Shown: positions 16,583 to 25,630, counted from the first letter of the stretch. The stretch is 64,000 nucleotides of DNA from Enterococcus sp. CSURQ0835 (GCF_902706605.1 NZ_CACSLH010000010.1:28617-92616); one strand, 5' to 3'. Program-made: numbers and translations. The notes: generated from the letters alone by a model not told the origin.

Positions 16583-18883
16583 ATGACAAACAGAACAGTA
16601 GGTAAAACAGAACAGCGCTGGGACGCGGTAGCCAAAGTAACTGGGCAAGCTAATTTTACGGAAGATTTTCCAGTCAATCATCTGCTTCATGCTAAAATGC
16701 TGCGGGCTACGATCGCTCATGGTAAGGTCAAAGCCTACGATCTTTCGGAAGCTGAAAACATACCGGGAGTCGTAAAAATCGTATTGCCTGAAGATGTGCC
16801 CCAAACAAAATATGCCACCGCGGGCCACCCGTATAGCTGGAATCGGCAAAAAAAAGATATTGAAGATCGTTTGATGTTGAGCCGCAACATTCATGTGTAT
16901 GGCGATGAGATTGCAGCAGTGGTCGCTAAAACTGAATTAGCCGCTGAAAAAGCATTGAATAAGATCAAAGTCGAGTATGAGGAATATCCGGTTTATTTAG
17001 ATCCAAAAGCTGCGATGGCAAAAGGTGCGATGCGCATCCATGAAGAACGAGATAATGTGATCGCGAGTACAAAAGTCGGCTATGGTGAGCTTGAAGACGA
17101 ACTAGAAAAAAGTGAGCATGTCGTGAACGAACAACTCCACACCGGTATCCAACAACATGCTCATATGGAAAATCAAGTTGCGGTAGCTTATCGCGGAGCA
17201 GATCAACGTTGGCTCTGTATCTCATCGACTCAGATCCCACACATTTGTCGACGGATCTGTGGGGAAGCATTAGGCATTCCTTGGTCGCAAATTCGGATAA
17301 AAAAACCGTTTATTGGTGGAGGTTTCGGAAATAAGCAAGACGTGACGATCGAGCCTTTGACGATTGCATTGAGCATGCTTTGTGGTGGTAAACCCGTTCA
17401 GATTAAACTGACCCGCGAAGAGTCGTTAGCTTTTACGCGAACGCGCCATGCGATCGACTACGATGTTCGCATCGGAGTCAAGACAGACGGTACGATCACG
17501 GGAATGGATTTTAAAGTGATCTCTAATCAAGGTGGCTATGCTTCTCACGGTCACGCGATCGGTGGTAAAGGCGGGACCTTCATTAATTCCATGTATACAA
17601 TGAATAGTCTTAACTATGAAGCAAAAACGGTTTATACCAACCAACAAGCTGCTGGTGCGATGCGGGGTTATGGGATTCCGCAAGTCATGTACGCGTTAGA
17701 ATCCGTTGTGGATGATTGTGCAGATGAAGTTGGGATCGACCCAGTTGAGTTTCGGCTCAAAAATACGCGCGCGGAAGGTTTTTTCAATACGCTCAGTAAT
17801 TTGTATCAGTTTGATTTCAAATTAGCGGAGTGTCTCAAAAAAGGGCGAGAGGCTTTTGATTGGGATCACAAACGAAAGGCTTGTCAAGCATTCAATGCCC
17901 AACCGGAAAATAAAGATCATAAACGTGGCGTCGGAGTTGGGAGTTTCTCTTACGGTTCTGGAACGTATCCATTTGGGTTAGAAGTTTCTGGTGCACGGTT
18001 GATCTTGATCCAAGACGGTTCATTTAAATTAATGCTCGGCTCTACTGAGATTGGTCAAGGCGCGGATACCGCTTTTGCTCAAATGGCAGCGGATACGCTC
18101 GGTGTCACGTACGATAAAATCATTCGCGACGCCATGACTGATACGGACATCGACCCATTTGATACGGGAGCGTATGCTTCTCGGCAAACGTATGTTACTG
18201 GTTTTGCGGTTAAAGAAGCCGCCGAAAAGATGAAAGCTAAAATTATCAAACGAGCTTCAGAAATATATGATATTCGGCCCGAGTATATCGAAATTATAGA
18301 AAATAATCTTGTCTACGCCCACAACGAGCAATTGATTGCACCTTTAGCCGACGTAGCATTAGCATCTTTTTACAGCCCTGAACATGGTCAGACGATCGTC
18401 GCTGAATCTTCCGTCAATATTCATCACAATTCCTATGCTTCTGGGTGTACGTTTGCCGAAGTAGATGTCGATATCCAAACCGGGCGAGTGACCTTATTAT
18501 CGATGTTAAACGTTCATGATTCCGGAAAAATCATCAATCCATTGTTGGCTACGGGTCAAGTTGAAGGCGGAATGGCGATGGGAGCGGCTTACGGATTGTC
18601 AGAAACGCTACGCTATGATGCGAAAGGAAAGATCTTGAATAATAATTTATTAGATTACAAAATTCCGACCATGATGGACTTGCCTGATTTTGATCATTTA
18701 TTTGTTGAAAGTGTTGATCCACTGGGGCCTTATGGAAATAAATCATTAGGGGAAAATCCGATTTGTTCACCGGCTGGTGCGATCCGCAATGCGGTCAAGC
18801 ATGCAACGGGTGTCAAAATCAATGAGATTCCATTAGCTACCCAAACTGTATTTGAAAAAATGAAAGCAGCAGGCTTGATCTAA
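16583..18883 (+). CDS. xdhA: Xanthine dehydrogenase molybdenum-binding subunit XdhA
   Basis: The 766-residue protein matches the molybdopterin-binding subunit of three-component xanthine dehydrogenases. Features are the N-terminal AKVTGQANFTEDF, the cofactor-contact loops GGGFGNKQD, QGGYASHGHA and MRGYGIPQ, and a C-terminal SLGENPICSPAGA that carries the conserved catalytic glutamate. It oxidises hypoxanthine and/or xanthine at the Mo site and passes electrons to the Fe-S and FAD subunits encoded next. A ribosome site AGGAGGT precedes ATG 16583 by 11 bases. xdhB follows after 98 bases. The order A-B-C matches the E. coli xdhABC operon. Confidence 0.9.
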   Translation: MTNRTVGKTEQRWDAVAKVTGQANFTEDFPVNHLLHAKMLRATIAHGKVKAYDLSEAENIPGVVKIVLPEDVPQTKYATAGHPYSWNRQKKDIEDRLMLSRNIHVYGDEIAAVVAKTELAAEKALNKIKVEYEEYPVYLDPKAAMAKGAMRIHEERDNVIASTKVGYGELEDELEKSEHVVNEQLHTGIQQHAHMENQVAVAYRGADQRWLCISSTQIPHICRRICGEALGIPWSQIRIKKPFIGGGFGNKQDVTIEPLTIALSMLCGGKPVQIKLTREESLAFTRTRHAIDYDVRIGVKTDGTITGMDFKVISNQGGYASHGHAIGGKGGTFINSMYTMNSLNYEAKTVYTNQQAAGAMRGYGIPQVMYALESVVDDCADEVGIDPVEFRLKNTRAEGFFNTLSNLYQFDFKLAECLKKGREAFDWDHKRKACQAFNAQPENKDHKRGVGVGSFSYGSGTYPFGLEVSGARLILIQDGSFKLMLGSTEIGQGADTAFAQMAADTLGVTYDKIIRDAMTDTDIDPFDTGAYASRQTYVTGFAVKEAAEKMKAKIIKRASEIYDIRPEYIEIIENNLVYAHNEQLIAPLADVALASFYSPEHGQTIVAESSVNIHHNSYASGCTFAEVDVDIQTGRVTLLSMLNVHDSGKIINPLLATGQVEGGMAMGAAYGLSETLRYDAKGKILNNNLLDYKIPTMMDLPDFDHLFVESVDPLGPYGNKSLGENPICSPAGAIRNAVKHATGVKINEIPLATQTVFEKMKAAGLI

Positions 18884-18981
18884 ACTAAGCGTGGACAGCA
18901 CAGTTTAGAAAATTTGCTGGTACTGTAGTTCATTTTCTGAACGGGGTGCTTTTAGCGACTTAAATGATGGAGGAATAAACA

Positions 18982-19860
18982 ATGTATGATATTACGGGTT
19001 ATCATGAAGCTACAACGTTAACGGATTACTTTACTTTGATTGAAAAATATCCTGAAGCAAAAATCATTGCGGGTGGAACCGATGTCTTAGTAAAAGCGCG
19101 TGAATATAAAAAAGGCTTTGTCGGTGTGCCATTGATCGGGATCACGCGGATTTCGGAACTGCACGACACTTATTTAACAGCAGAGGGTACGTTAGTCATC
19201 GGCCCTGCCAATAGCTTTACGGAAGTTGCCGCTCATCCTTTAGTCAAAAAATACACACCGCTCTTAGCCGAAGCGGTGGCACTAGTGGGTGGGCCTCAAA
19301 CAAGAAATTGTGGAACGATCGGTGGTAACGTTTGTAATGGAGCAACTTCAGCCGATAGCGCACCGACTTTATTCGCTTATAATGCTGTGTTGGAAATTGC
19401 GACCAAAGATGGCGTGAAAGATGTGCCGATCGCTGATTTTTACAAAGGAGCTGGCTGGGTAGATCTAGCGCCTGGTCAAATCTTGACTAAAATCAAAATC
19501 GAGCAAAAAGATTATGCGGGCTTTATCGGACACTATACAAAATTTGCTCAACGCCAAGCTTTAGATATTGCAAATCTCAGTTGTGCTACTTTAGTGAAGC
19601 ATCAAGATGACGTGATCGAAGAACTCCGAATTTGTTTTGGTGTGGCTGCTCCGACACCGATTCGAATGACTGGTGCAGAACATTACGCACAAGGTAAAAC
19701 GATCACTGATGAAACTTTGAAGCAAATCGGAGCGGCGTGTTTAACAGAGACTCATACGCGTAACTCATGGCGCGCATCAAAAGAGTATCGTGATCATCTC
19801 GTTCAGCTATTGCCTGGTCGAAATATTGTGGAAGCATTGAAGGGGGAAGCTGCGAAATGA
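18982..19860 (+). CDS. xdhB: Xanthine dehydrogenase FAD-binding subunit XdhB
   Basis: The 292-residue protein has FAD-binding loops typical of the family: IIAGGTDVLVKAR near the N-terminus and TIGGNVCNGATSADSAPTL in the middle, followed by the CO_deh_flav_C region. It receives electrons from the Fe-S subunit and reduces NAD+. ATG 18982 follows GATGGAGG. The stop overlaps the xdhC start by four bases (ATGA), so the two are translationally coupled. Confidence 0.92.
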   Translation: MYDITGYHEATTLTDYFTLIEKYPEAKIIAGGTDVLVKAREYKKGFVGVPLIGITRISELHDTYLTAEGTLVIGPANSFTEVAAHPLVKKYTPLLAEAVALVGGPQTRNCGTIGGNVCNGATSADSAPTLFAYNAVLEIATKDGVKDVPIADFYKGAGWVDLAPGQILTKIKIEQKDYAGFIGHYTKFAQRQALDIANLSCATLVKHQDDVIEELRICFGVAAPTPIRMTGAEHYAQGKTITDETLKQIGAACLTETHTRNSWRASKEYRDHLVQLLPGRNIVEALKGEAAK

Positions 19861-20333
19861 AACAAGAGATTACCTTTACGCTAAATAACGAAGAAGTCAC
19901 AGTGTTGGTCGATGTTCGGAAGAGCTTGTTAGAGATGCTTCGTGAAGAGTTCGCTTTGATGGGGACAAAAGAAGGATGTGGAGTCGGTGAATGCGGAGCT
20001 TGTACTGTGATCGTTGACGATCAAACAGTCGATTCTTGTATTTATCTGGCGATGTGGGTAGCCGGCCGGAAAGTTACGACGATTGAAGGGATCACACAAG
20101 CAGATGGGACGCTAGCTGATATTCAAGCAGCGTATGTGGAAGCGGGTGCGGTCCAATGTGGTTTCTGTATTCCGGGGATGGTCTTGTCCAGTGAAAACTT
20201 GTTGCAACATAATCCGCAGCCTAGTCGCGCTGAGATTCGGCGTGGTTTGTCTGGCAACATGTGTCGCTGTACTGGATACCAAAAAATCGTTGATGCGGTC
20301 GAAGTGACGGCACACCGGCGCAATGAACAATAA
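19857..20333 (+). CDS. xdhC: Xanthine dehydrogenase iron-sulfur subunit XdhC
   Basis: The 158-residue protein has two [2Fe-2S] domains. The plant-type site is CGVGECGACTV with a distal Cys in VDSC. The helical-domain site is CGFCIPGM followed by MCRCTGY. It carries electrons from Mo to FAD. It overlaps xdhB by four bases. It is the structural Fe-S subunit in E. coli nomenclature, unlike the XdhC maturation factor at 34668. A hairpin terminator follows. Confidence 0.93.
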   Translation: MKQEITFTLNNEEVTVLVDVRKSLLEMLREEFALMGTKEGCGVGECGACTVIVDDQTVDSCIYLAMWVAGRKVTTIEGITQADGTLADIQAAYVEAGAVQCGFCIPGMVLSSENLLQHNPQPSRAEIRRGLSGNMCRCTGYQKIVDAVEVTAHRRNEQ

Positions 20334-20344
20334 TTGTTGACAGT

Positions 20345-20388
20345 AAAAATAATAGGTGCTCTTTTGCTGAAAGAGCACCATTATTTTT
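20345..20388. terminator. Terminator after xdhABC
   Basis: GGTGCTCTTT (20355-20364) pairs with AAAGAGCACC (20370-20379), extended by flanking A/T pairs, with an ATTATTTTT tail. The stem is symmetrical and AT-flanked, so it could be bidirectional or partial read-through into the permease. Confidence 0.75.
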
Positions 20389-20412
20389 AGTGAGCTCAAA
20401 CGTAAAGATCAA

Positions 20413-20427
20413 ATGAAAACGCTTTCT
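20413..20427 (+). promoter_or_regulatory. cre site (CcpA), full consensus match
   Basis: ATGAAAACGCTTTCT agrees at every defined position with the cre consensus WTGNAANCGNWNNCW. It lies 25 bases before the permease start, so it should cause carbon catabolite repression. Confidence 0.65.
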
Positions 20428-20452
20428 AAAAATGAAAGGTGTGACCTCGGAT

Positions 20453-21862
20453 ATGTCCGAAAAAACGAACGTCAATGCACTGCCCGATACTACTGATCGT
20501 AAGTTGCCCCTGGGAGAAATTCTACCTTTAGGCTTTCAACACACGGTGATTGCCATTTTAGCTGCGATCCCAGTTCCTTTGATCATCTCAGCTAGTGCCG
20601 GCTTGTCAGCCGAACAAACTCGCTTTTTTGTCAGCTCGGTCATTTTCGCTGCGGGCTTGTCTTCTATCTTAGCTGCATTGAATGTGATCCCCCGCACCAG
20701 TCCGTTGATCCCGATGGCAATGGGAGCTAACTTTTCAGTTATTCCAGTTGTTGTCAGCACATTGAAAGAAGCGAAGTCTGTCAGTGAAGGATTTCAAATC
20801 GTAGCAGGCTCAACGATGCTAGCTGGCCTATTTTGCTTTTTGATTGCCAATTACTGGATCAAGTTGCGCCACCTTTTTCCGCCAGTCGTGATCGGAACGA
20901 ATTTGATGGTGTTAGGGACCGCGTTAATCCCCAACACGTATCATTGGATGATGGGGAAAAAAGCTTACGATTTGACGCAGTCGATCGATCATCGATCTTT
21001 TTTTATCGCTTTTGGAATTTTCCTTTTTCACATTCTCATCAGCAAATATTTAAAAGGCTTCTTAGGCAATTTAAGTATTTTGATCGCGTTGGTGGTGGGG
21101 ATGCTAGCGGCTATTTTATTGGGTATGGTGGATTTTACTCCCGTCATCGAAGCAAAATGGCTTGATTTCACATTGCCAGGACATTATGGTTTCTCTAAGC
21201 TGGACCTAGCCGCTTTGCCATCGTATGTGATCGTGATGATTTTAGGAATGGTGGAAGTTTCAGGAACTGCGATGGGGATCCATAACATCGTTGAAAAAGA
21301 AATGACACAAAAACAATTTGGTCGCACGTTGAAAACATTAGGCCTTTCCACTTTGTTTTCCGGACTGTTCAATGCAGTCCAGCCCACTGCTTTTGTGCAA
21401 AATTTAGGTATTTTAGATCTGTCAAAAGAAAAAAGTCGCTACGCAACTGCTGCTGCCGGTGTGATGCTGGTGATCGCGGGCTTTGTCCCAAAATTTTCAG
21501 CACTGATCTCCGCTGTCCCCAAACCAGTTTTGGGTGGTTTAGGCTTTGCGATCTTTGGCGTCATTATTGGCAGTGCTGTAAACATTTTGAAGCAAGTCGA
21601 TTTTGAAGGAAATCAAAATATGTTGATCATTGGATTAAGTGTGGGCGTCGCGATGTTGCCTTCGACGTATCCGAATTTTTATGTTGGCTTTCCACAGTTG
21701 GTCCAAAATATTTTTGGCAGCGGTATTTTATCCGGCGCCTTGACAGCTATCAGCTTGAATTTTTTCTTTAACTTTAAGTCATTGATTAAGTCAGAAAGTT
21801 CATCAGCCAATGTCGCAGCAGAAAGTGAAAAAGGAGATTCTAAAGTTGCATCTATCAATTAA
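20453..21862 (+). CDS. Purine/xanthine permease, NCS2 family
   Basis: This membrane protein of about 469 residues has many hydrophobic helices and NCS2 (nucleobase:cation symporter-2) features. Early it has LPLGFQHTV. The central helix GMVEVSGTAMGIH and the later TAFVQNLGILDL segment are in the expected places. It should import xanthine, urate or a related purine. Two starts are possible: ATG 20453 (AAAGGTG about 12 bases upstream, chosen) and ATG 20432 with no ribosome site. It follows xdhABC and has a cre site upstream. The second NCS2 permease of the window is at 49352. Confidence 0.88.
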   Translation: MSEKTNVNALPDTTDRKLPLGEILPLGFQHTVIAILAAIPVPLIISASAGLSAEQTRFFVSSVIFAAGLSSILAALNVIPRTSPLIPMAMGANFSVIPVVVSTLKEAKSVSEGFQIVAGSTMLAGLFCFLIANYWIKLRHLFPPVVIGTNLMVLGTALIPNTYHWMMGKKAYDLTQSIDHRSFFIAFGIFLFHILISKYLKGFLGNLSILIALVVGMLAAILLGMVDFTPVIEAKWLDFTLPGHYGFSKLDLAALPSYVIVMILGMVEVSGTAMGIHNIVEKEMTQKQFGRTLKTLGLSTLFSGLFNAVQPTAFVQNLGILDLSKEKSRYATAAAGVMLVIAGFVPKFSALISAVPKPVLGGLGFAIFGVIIGSAVNILKQVDFEGNQNMLIIGLSVGVAMLPSTYPNFYVGFPQLVQNIFGSGILSGALTAISLNFFFNFKSLIKSESSSANVAAESEKGDSKVASIN

Positions 21863-21876
21863 TATGTTCAAGTAAA

Positions 21877-21922
21877 AACTGGTCATCAAGTCGGATCATA
21901 CTGACTGATGACCAGTTTTTTT
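21877..21922 (+). terminator. Terminator after the NCS2 permease
   Basis: A 12-bp stem AACTGGTCATCA (21877-21888) / TGATGACCAGTT (21906-21917) is followed by TTTTT. Confidence 0.85.
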
Positions 21923-21952
21923 GTCATTCTAAAATTCTTTTCTCAAATCTTA

Positions 21953-21980
21953 TTGACTAATCGTGAATCAGATCTATAAT
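21953..21980 (+). promoter_or_regulatory. Promoter of the FNT/formate dehydrogenase operon
   Basis: TTGACT (21953-21958) and TATAAT (21975-21980) are 16 bases apart. The predicted start of transcription is near 21987, giving a leader of about 350 bases before the first gene. Confidence 0.65.
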
Positions 21981-21985
21981 TAAAT

Positions 21986-22021
21986 AAAAAATAATTTTAG
22001 TTGCTAAAAAATATTTTTAGC
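21986..22021 (+). promoter_or_regulatory. Tandem AT-rich dyads at the FNT promoter start site
   Basis: AAAAATAATTTTAG (about 21986-22000) and GCTAAAAAATATTTTTAGC (22003-22021) lie at and just after the predicted transcription start, a repressor-like position. Similar dyads precede moaE and other Mo genes here. Confidence 0.45.
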
Positions 22022-22336
22022 ATCGAAAACACATCACAATCATTTCGGTCAAACAGCAGTGAGAAGAAATTATTCCCAATACTGCTTGATAATTTTGAAA
22101 GCGTTTTTAAAAGAGGGGGCGCAACGTGAGCGGATAAAAAGTGCTGGAGCAAGGAAGTTTTGTTGGCAGTGTTTCGTTATTTTCTGTTAGGTTGCGTTTG
22201 TCGCTATTATAAAATTCTGAAAATTAATCAAAATACAGTAGCAATCACTGAAGTTTCAATGGTAAAATGACAAAACGTATAGACACTAACAGAATTGGTT
22301 GGACTCAGGTTGATCAAAAAAGTTAGGAGTGTCAAA
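22022..22336 (+). other. 315-base leader of the FNT operon
   Basis: No credible gene is present. It contains a cre-like site (22095-22109), a GGGGGCG stretch followed by a short GTG frame, and a weak stem (AGCAGT/ACTGCT around 22051-22085). No riboswitch family was recognised. Confidence 0.35.
22095..22109 (+). promoter_or_regulatory. cre-like site in the FNT leader
   Basis: TTGAAAGCGTTTTTA matches the cre consensus WTGNAANCGNWNNCW with one mismatch (T for the final C). Its position inside the transcribed leader would allow roadblock repression by CcpA. Confidence 0.45.
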
Positions 22337-23143
22337 ATGAATAGTTATTCCACAAAAGAAGTGATCGGGTTATTGAGTAAAAAAGCGCATGCAAAAGAAC
22401 AACTTTCTATCATACGAGTTATTTTATTGGGAATCTTAGCTGGAGCGTTCATCGCATTAGGGTATTTGTCATTTGTCAGAGTTGCGGGTACGACCCCGAA
22501 AGCCTGGGGCAGCTTTTCAACGTTTCTTGGCGCCTGTTTATTCCCAATTGGACTGATGGCGATCACTTTTTTAGGCGGTGAATTAGTAACTGGCAATATG
22601 ATGGTAATGGCATTTGGCTGGCTGAATCATACAGTTAAGCTGACTTCTGTTATCAAAAATTGGTTGCTTGTGATGCTGGGGAATTTTTTAGGCGGCTTGT
22701 TCGTGGCTTACTTTTTCGGTCATCTTACGGGACTGACAGAAGGTGATTTTGCAGCTAAGACGATTGCCGTAGCGGCTAGTAAAGTAGCGGATACACCGCT
22801 GAAGATGGTGGTCTCAGGAATCGGTTGTAACATTTTTGTTTGTATGGCCGTTTTTTTAGGCGCCATGAGTAAAGACTTCATGGGAAAAGCATTCGGCCTG
22901 TGGTTTCCGATCATGCTGTTTGTCGTTTGTGGCTTTCAGCACGTTGTGGCAAATGCCTTTATCATTCCTGCTGCGATGTTTGCCGGCGCCCCCATTTCAC
23001 TTGGCGCACTATTCACAGATATCGTGTTCGTCTTTATCGGCAACGCACTTGGCGGCGCGGTATTCTTAGCATTACCACTTTATAAAACGTATTTCAAACC
23101 TGCTGAAGAAGCAGAAAAAATAATTGAACGACAGGTGATCTAA
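22337..23143 (+). CDS. Formate/nitrite transporter (FNT) family channel
   Basis: The ~268-residue protein has six hydrophobic segments and the FNT landmarks: VTGNMMVMAFGWL in the second third and the central GNFLGG and GIGCNIFVCMAVFLGA helices. The ATG at 22337 has GGAG nine bases upstream; the longer frame from 22295 lacks a ribosome site. FNT channels move formate, nitrite or hydrosulfide. Formate is favoured here because a formate dehydrogenase follows in the same operon. The P-loop gene starts on the base right after its stop codon. Confidence 0.9.
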   Translation: MNSYSTKEVIGLLSKKAHAKEQLSIIRVILLGILAGAFIALGYLSFVRVAGTTPKAWGSFSTFLGACLFPIGLMAITFLGGELVTGNMMVMAFGWLNHTVKLTSVIKNWLLVMLGNFLGGLFVAYFFGHLTGLTEGDFAAKTIAVAASKVADTPLKMVVSGIGCNIFVCMAVFLGAMSKDFMGKAFGLWFPIMLFVVCGFQHVVANAFIIPAAMFAGAPISLGALFTDIVFVFIGNALGGAVFLALPLYKTYFKPAEEAEKIIERQVI

Positions 23144-23737
23144 ATGACGATAGGCTATTGGTATTTTCCGCGGCTGTTGCAGATCGGATCGACTGGACGC
23201 AACAGTGGCAAAACCACCGTGGCAAAAAAATTGATCGAAAAATTCAACGACTATCCCTTGGTGGCGTTAAAGATCATCACGATCACCGGTAAACGTGGTG
23301 TTTGCCAGCGTGGTGGTGTCGGCTGTGGGATCTGCACGAGTATCGATAGCGGATTTGAATTGATCGAAGAAAAAAATCGCCGTGGCAAAAAAGATACGAT
23401 GGAATTATTAAAAGCAGGTGTGAAGCAAAGTTTTTTGTTAAAAGCATTTGAAGATAGTTTGTTTGAAGGCTTCGAATATTTTTTGGAACAGATTCCAGCA
23501 AATGCGTTGATCATTTGCGAATCCAATTCATTACGTAAATACGTAGAACCAGGGATCTTTATTATGATGGACAACCAAAAGCGTCGTTTGAAGCCCAGTT
23601 CAAAAGACGTATATGATTTTGCGGATCTAATCGTGAGTGATGCAACTGATCCGGCAGTTGAGCGGATTACCATCCAAAAAGAAACGACTACCAACCAATT
23701 GCGTTGGGACAAACAAATGCCCGTAACTGTTTATTGA
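23144..23737 (+). CDS. MobB-like P-loop protein with a cysteine cluster
   Basis: The 197-residue protein has a Walker A loop GSTGRNSGKTT near the N-terminus, of the MobB type (NSGKTT). MobB helps attach a nucleotide to molybdopterin. Unlike standard MobB it then has a glycine/cysteine segment CQRGGVGCGIC (C-x6-C-x2-C), which may bind metal or an Fe-S cluster. The C-terminal half contains ALIICESNS and a possible nucleoside-specificity segment LIVSDATDP. It begins directly after the FNT stop and precedes the formate dehydrogenase subunits. It is probably a maturation factor for that enzyme, but this is inference. Confidence 0.6.
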   Translation: MTIGYWYFPRLLQIGSTGRNSGKTTVAKKLIEKFNDYPLVALKIITITGKRGVCQRGGVGCGICTSIDSGFELIEEKNRRGKKDTMELLKAGVKQSFLLKAFEDSLFEGFEYFLEQIPANALIICESNSLRKYVEPGIFIMMDNQKRRLKPSSKDVYDFADLIVSDATDPAVERITIQKETTTNQLRWDKQMPVTVY

Positions 23738-23749
23738 AAAGAGGATTGA

Positions 23750-24241
23750 ATGATGACCACATTGAACGTAGAAGCTAAATTAGCGATCATCGACCATTAT
23801 GATCGCAATCCCGAACAAGTTTTGAATATGCTTGTTGATTTGCAATACGCGTCACCCAAAGGCTATATCGATGAACCGACTGCCCAGCTCGTGGCAAAAG
23901 AATTGGGTCTTACCGAGACGCGCGTGTATGAGATGATCTCATATTATTCGATTTTAAAAGACGAAAAGCAAGCACGTTACGTAATGAAGATCTGTGACAG
24001 TGCGCCGTGTCATTTTTCTGGTGAGCAAGTCGTATCTGAGACTTTAGCAAAAGTGTTAGGGGTACCGGCCAATACTGCGACACCAGATGGTTTGTTTTTA
24101 TACCACAGTGTGCCGTGTATCGGGTTGTGTGACAAGGCTCCTTTCATCAAAATCAAAGACCGTGTTTTCACCAATTTAAATGAAGAGGAGATCAGTCAAC
24201 TCGTCGTAGATTTAGCAGAAGGCGAGTATCCAGAGTTATAA
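23750..24241 (+). CDS. NuoE-like [2Fe-2S] subunit of formate dehydrogenase
   Basis: The 163-residue thioredoxin-like protein has the four [2Fe-2S] ligands of the 24-kDa complex I family: C82 and C87 (CDSAPC) and C123 and C127 (CIGLC). It resembles HydC/FdhC-type subunits that bridge an FMN subunit to a larger Fe-S chain. Start ATG 23750 (a second ATG follows at 23753) has GAGG a few bases upstream. It is encoded with a NuoF-like FMN subunit and an FdhA-like catalytic subunit, so an NAD-linked soluble formate dehydrogenase complex is likely. Confidence 0.88.
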   Translation: MMTTLNVEAKLAIIDHYDRNPEQVLNMLVDLQYASPKGYIDEPTAQLVAKELGLTETRVYEMISYYSILKDEKQARYVMKICDSAPCHFSGEQVVSETLAKVLGVPANTATPDGLFLYHSVPCIGLCDKAPFIKIKDRVFTNLNEEEISQLVVDLAEGEYPEL

Positions 24242-24258
24242 AAAATACCGGCCAAAAA

Positions 24259-24301
24259 AGCTGAGGGAAAGCGCAGCGAGAGATTTGCTCTCCCCACAGC
24301 T
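24259..24301 (+). promoter_or_regulatory. Intercistronic stem-loop before the NuoF-like gene
   Basis: AGCTG (24259-24263) pairs with CAGCT (24297-24301), and GGGA pairs with TCCC inside. A competing inner stem GAGAG/CTCTC exists (24278-24282 with 24288-24292). It has no T-run, so it may affect RNA stability or coupling. Confidence 0.35.
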
Positions 24302-24340
24302 GTAGTCTCAGTAAAAACTAGAGTGATGAAGGAGTGACAT

Positions 24341-25630
24341 GTGGTGCGTGACCAAATTGTATTAACGAAACGCTTCGATCAGATCAATCCCACTTCCGTT
24401 AGCGATTACGTTCGTCTAGACGGTTATCAAGGATTAAAACAAGCCCTGATCATGGACAACGAAGCGATTTTTACGGAATTGGATGAAGCTTTGCTGCGAG
24501 GTCGAGGAGGGGCTGCTTACCCATTAGGCCGTAAGTGGCGTCATATGTACGGTTCAAAAGGTAACACGAAATATATCGTCTGTAACGCCGACGAAGGAGA
24601 ACCAGGAACCTTTAAAGATAAAGCGTTGATTGAAAAAGATCCCTTTGCGATCATCGAAGGCATGACGATTGCTGGCTACTTATTTGGTGCTAAACAAGGG
24701 TATATTTATATTCGTGGTGAGTATCGTCGTCTGCAAGACTTGTTCAATGAAGCCTTAGATAATGCGCGAAAAGCAAATTATTTAGGAGAAAATATTTTAG
24801 GCGCTGGTTTTGATTATGATATCAAAGTGATCTCGGGAGCTGGAGCGTATGTCTGCGGGGAAAACTCCGCTTTGTTAAATTCCATCGAAGGAAAAACCGG
24901 GCGACCACGGGTTAAACCGCCTCATTTAGCGGATGTCGGCTTGTATTTGAAACCGACTTTAGTCAACAATGTCGAGTCCTTTGCTGGTGTCCCAGTGATT
25001 TTACGTAAAGGCGGACACTATTTCCGTGAATTAGGGACTGAAGATGGCGGCGGTACGAAATTAATCTGTTTATCTGGCCATATTAAAAATCGAGGCTTGT
25101 ATGAAGTCAATCTCGGTACGCCATTATCAGAAATTTTATACAGTGAGGAATATGGCGGAGGATCCAGTACCGGTCGGCCGTTGAAGTTTATTCACTTTGG
25201 AGGGCAATCGGGTCCGATCGGTTCTGTGGCTCGATTAGCTGATTGTGAGTATTCTTATGACGGTTTGTGGGCAGAAAATTTGGCGATCGGTTCCGGTGCG
25301 ATCGTCGTACTGGATGACAGTGTTAATTTGATCGATTATTTAGTATCGGTCGCTCAATTTTTCGCGCATGAATCTTGCGGCAAATGTACGCCGTGTCGAA
25401 TCGGTAGCTTGCGGATCGTAGAAATGTTGGAAACGTTTAAAGCGCAAGCTGCGGCTCCGGGAGATGTGGAACGATTTGAACATTTATTGACCCATGTGAC
25501 CCAACTGTCAGCTTGTGGGTTAGGCCAATCGATTGCAACGGCGATGGTTTCAGCGATGAAGGATTTTCCAGAAGAATTCCAAGGGGTCGTGGATCAAGCG
25601 ATACCTGAAAGACAGGAGGCTGCATGGTAA
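24341..25630 (+). CDS. NuoF-like NADH/FMN-binding subunit of formate dehydrogenase
   Basis: The 429-residue protein has the NAD- and FMN-binding loops RGRGGAAYPLGRKW and CNADEGEPGTF, the GAGAYVCGENSALLNSIEG segment, and the C-terminal [4Fe-4S] motif SCGKCTPCRIG with the fourth Cys in SACGLGQS. It would exchange electrons with NAD(H) in the cytoplasm. Start GTG 24341 has AAGGAG six bases upstream; the next codon is also GTG. It overlaps the FdhA-like gene by seven bases. Confidence 0.93.
   Translation: MVRDQIVLTKRFDQINPTSVSDYVRLDGYQGLKQALIMDNEAIFTELDEALLRGRGGAAYPLGRKWRHMYGSKGNTKYIVCNADEGEPGTFKDKALIEKDPFAIIEGMTIAGYLFGAKQGYIYIRGEYRRLQDLFNEALDNARKANYLGENILGAGFDYDIKVISGAGAYVCGENSALLNSIEGKTGRPRVKPPHLADVGLYLKPTLVNNVESFAGVPVILRKGGHYFRELGTEDGGGTKLICLSGHIKNRGLYEVNLGTPLSEILYSEEYGGGSSTGRPLKFIHFGGQSGPIGSVARLADCEYSYDGLWAENLAIGSGAIVVLDDSVNLIDYLVSVAQFFAHESCGKCTPCRIGSLRIVEMLETFKAQAAAPGDVERFEHLLTHVTQLSACGLGQSIATAMVSAMKDFPEEFQGVVDQAIPERQEAAW

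Noticed and set aside
23251..23712. 153-residue antisense frame opposite the MobB-like gene
   Set aside because: The sense strand encodes a coherent P-loop protein; the antisense frame has no recognisable domain and no ribosome site.
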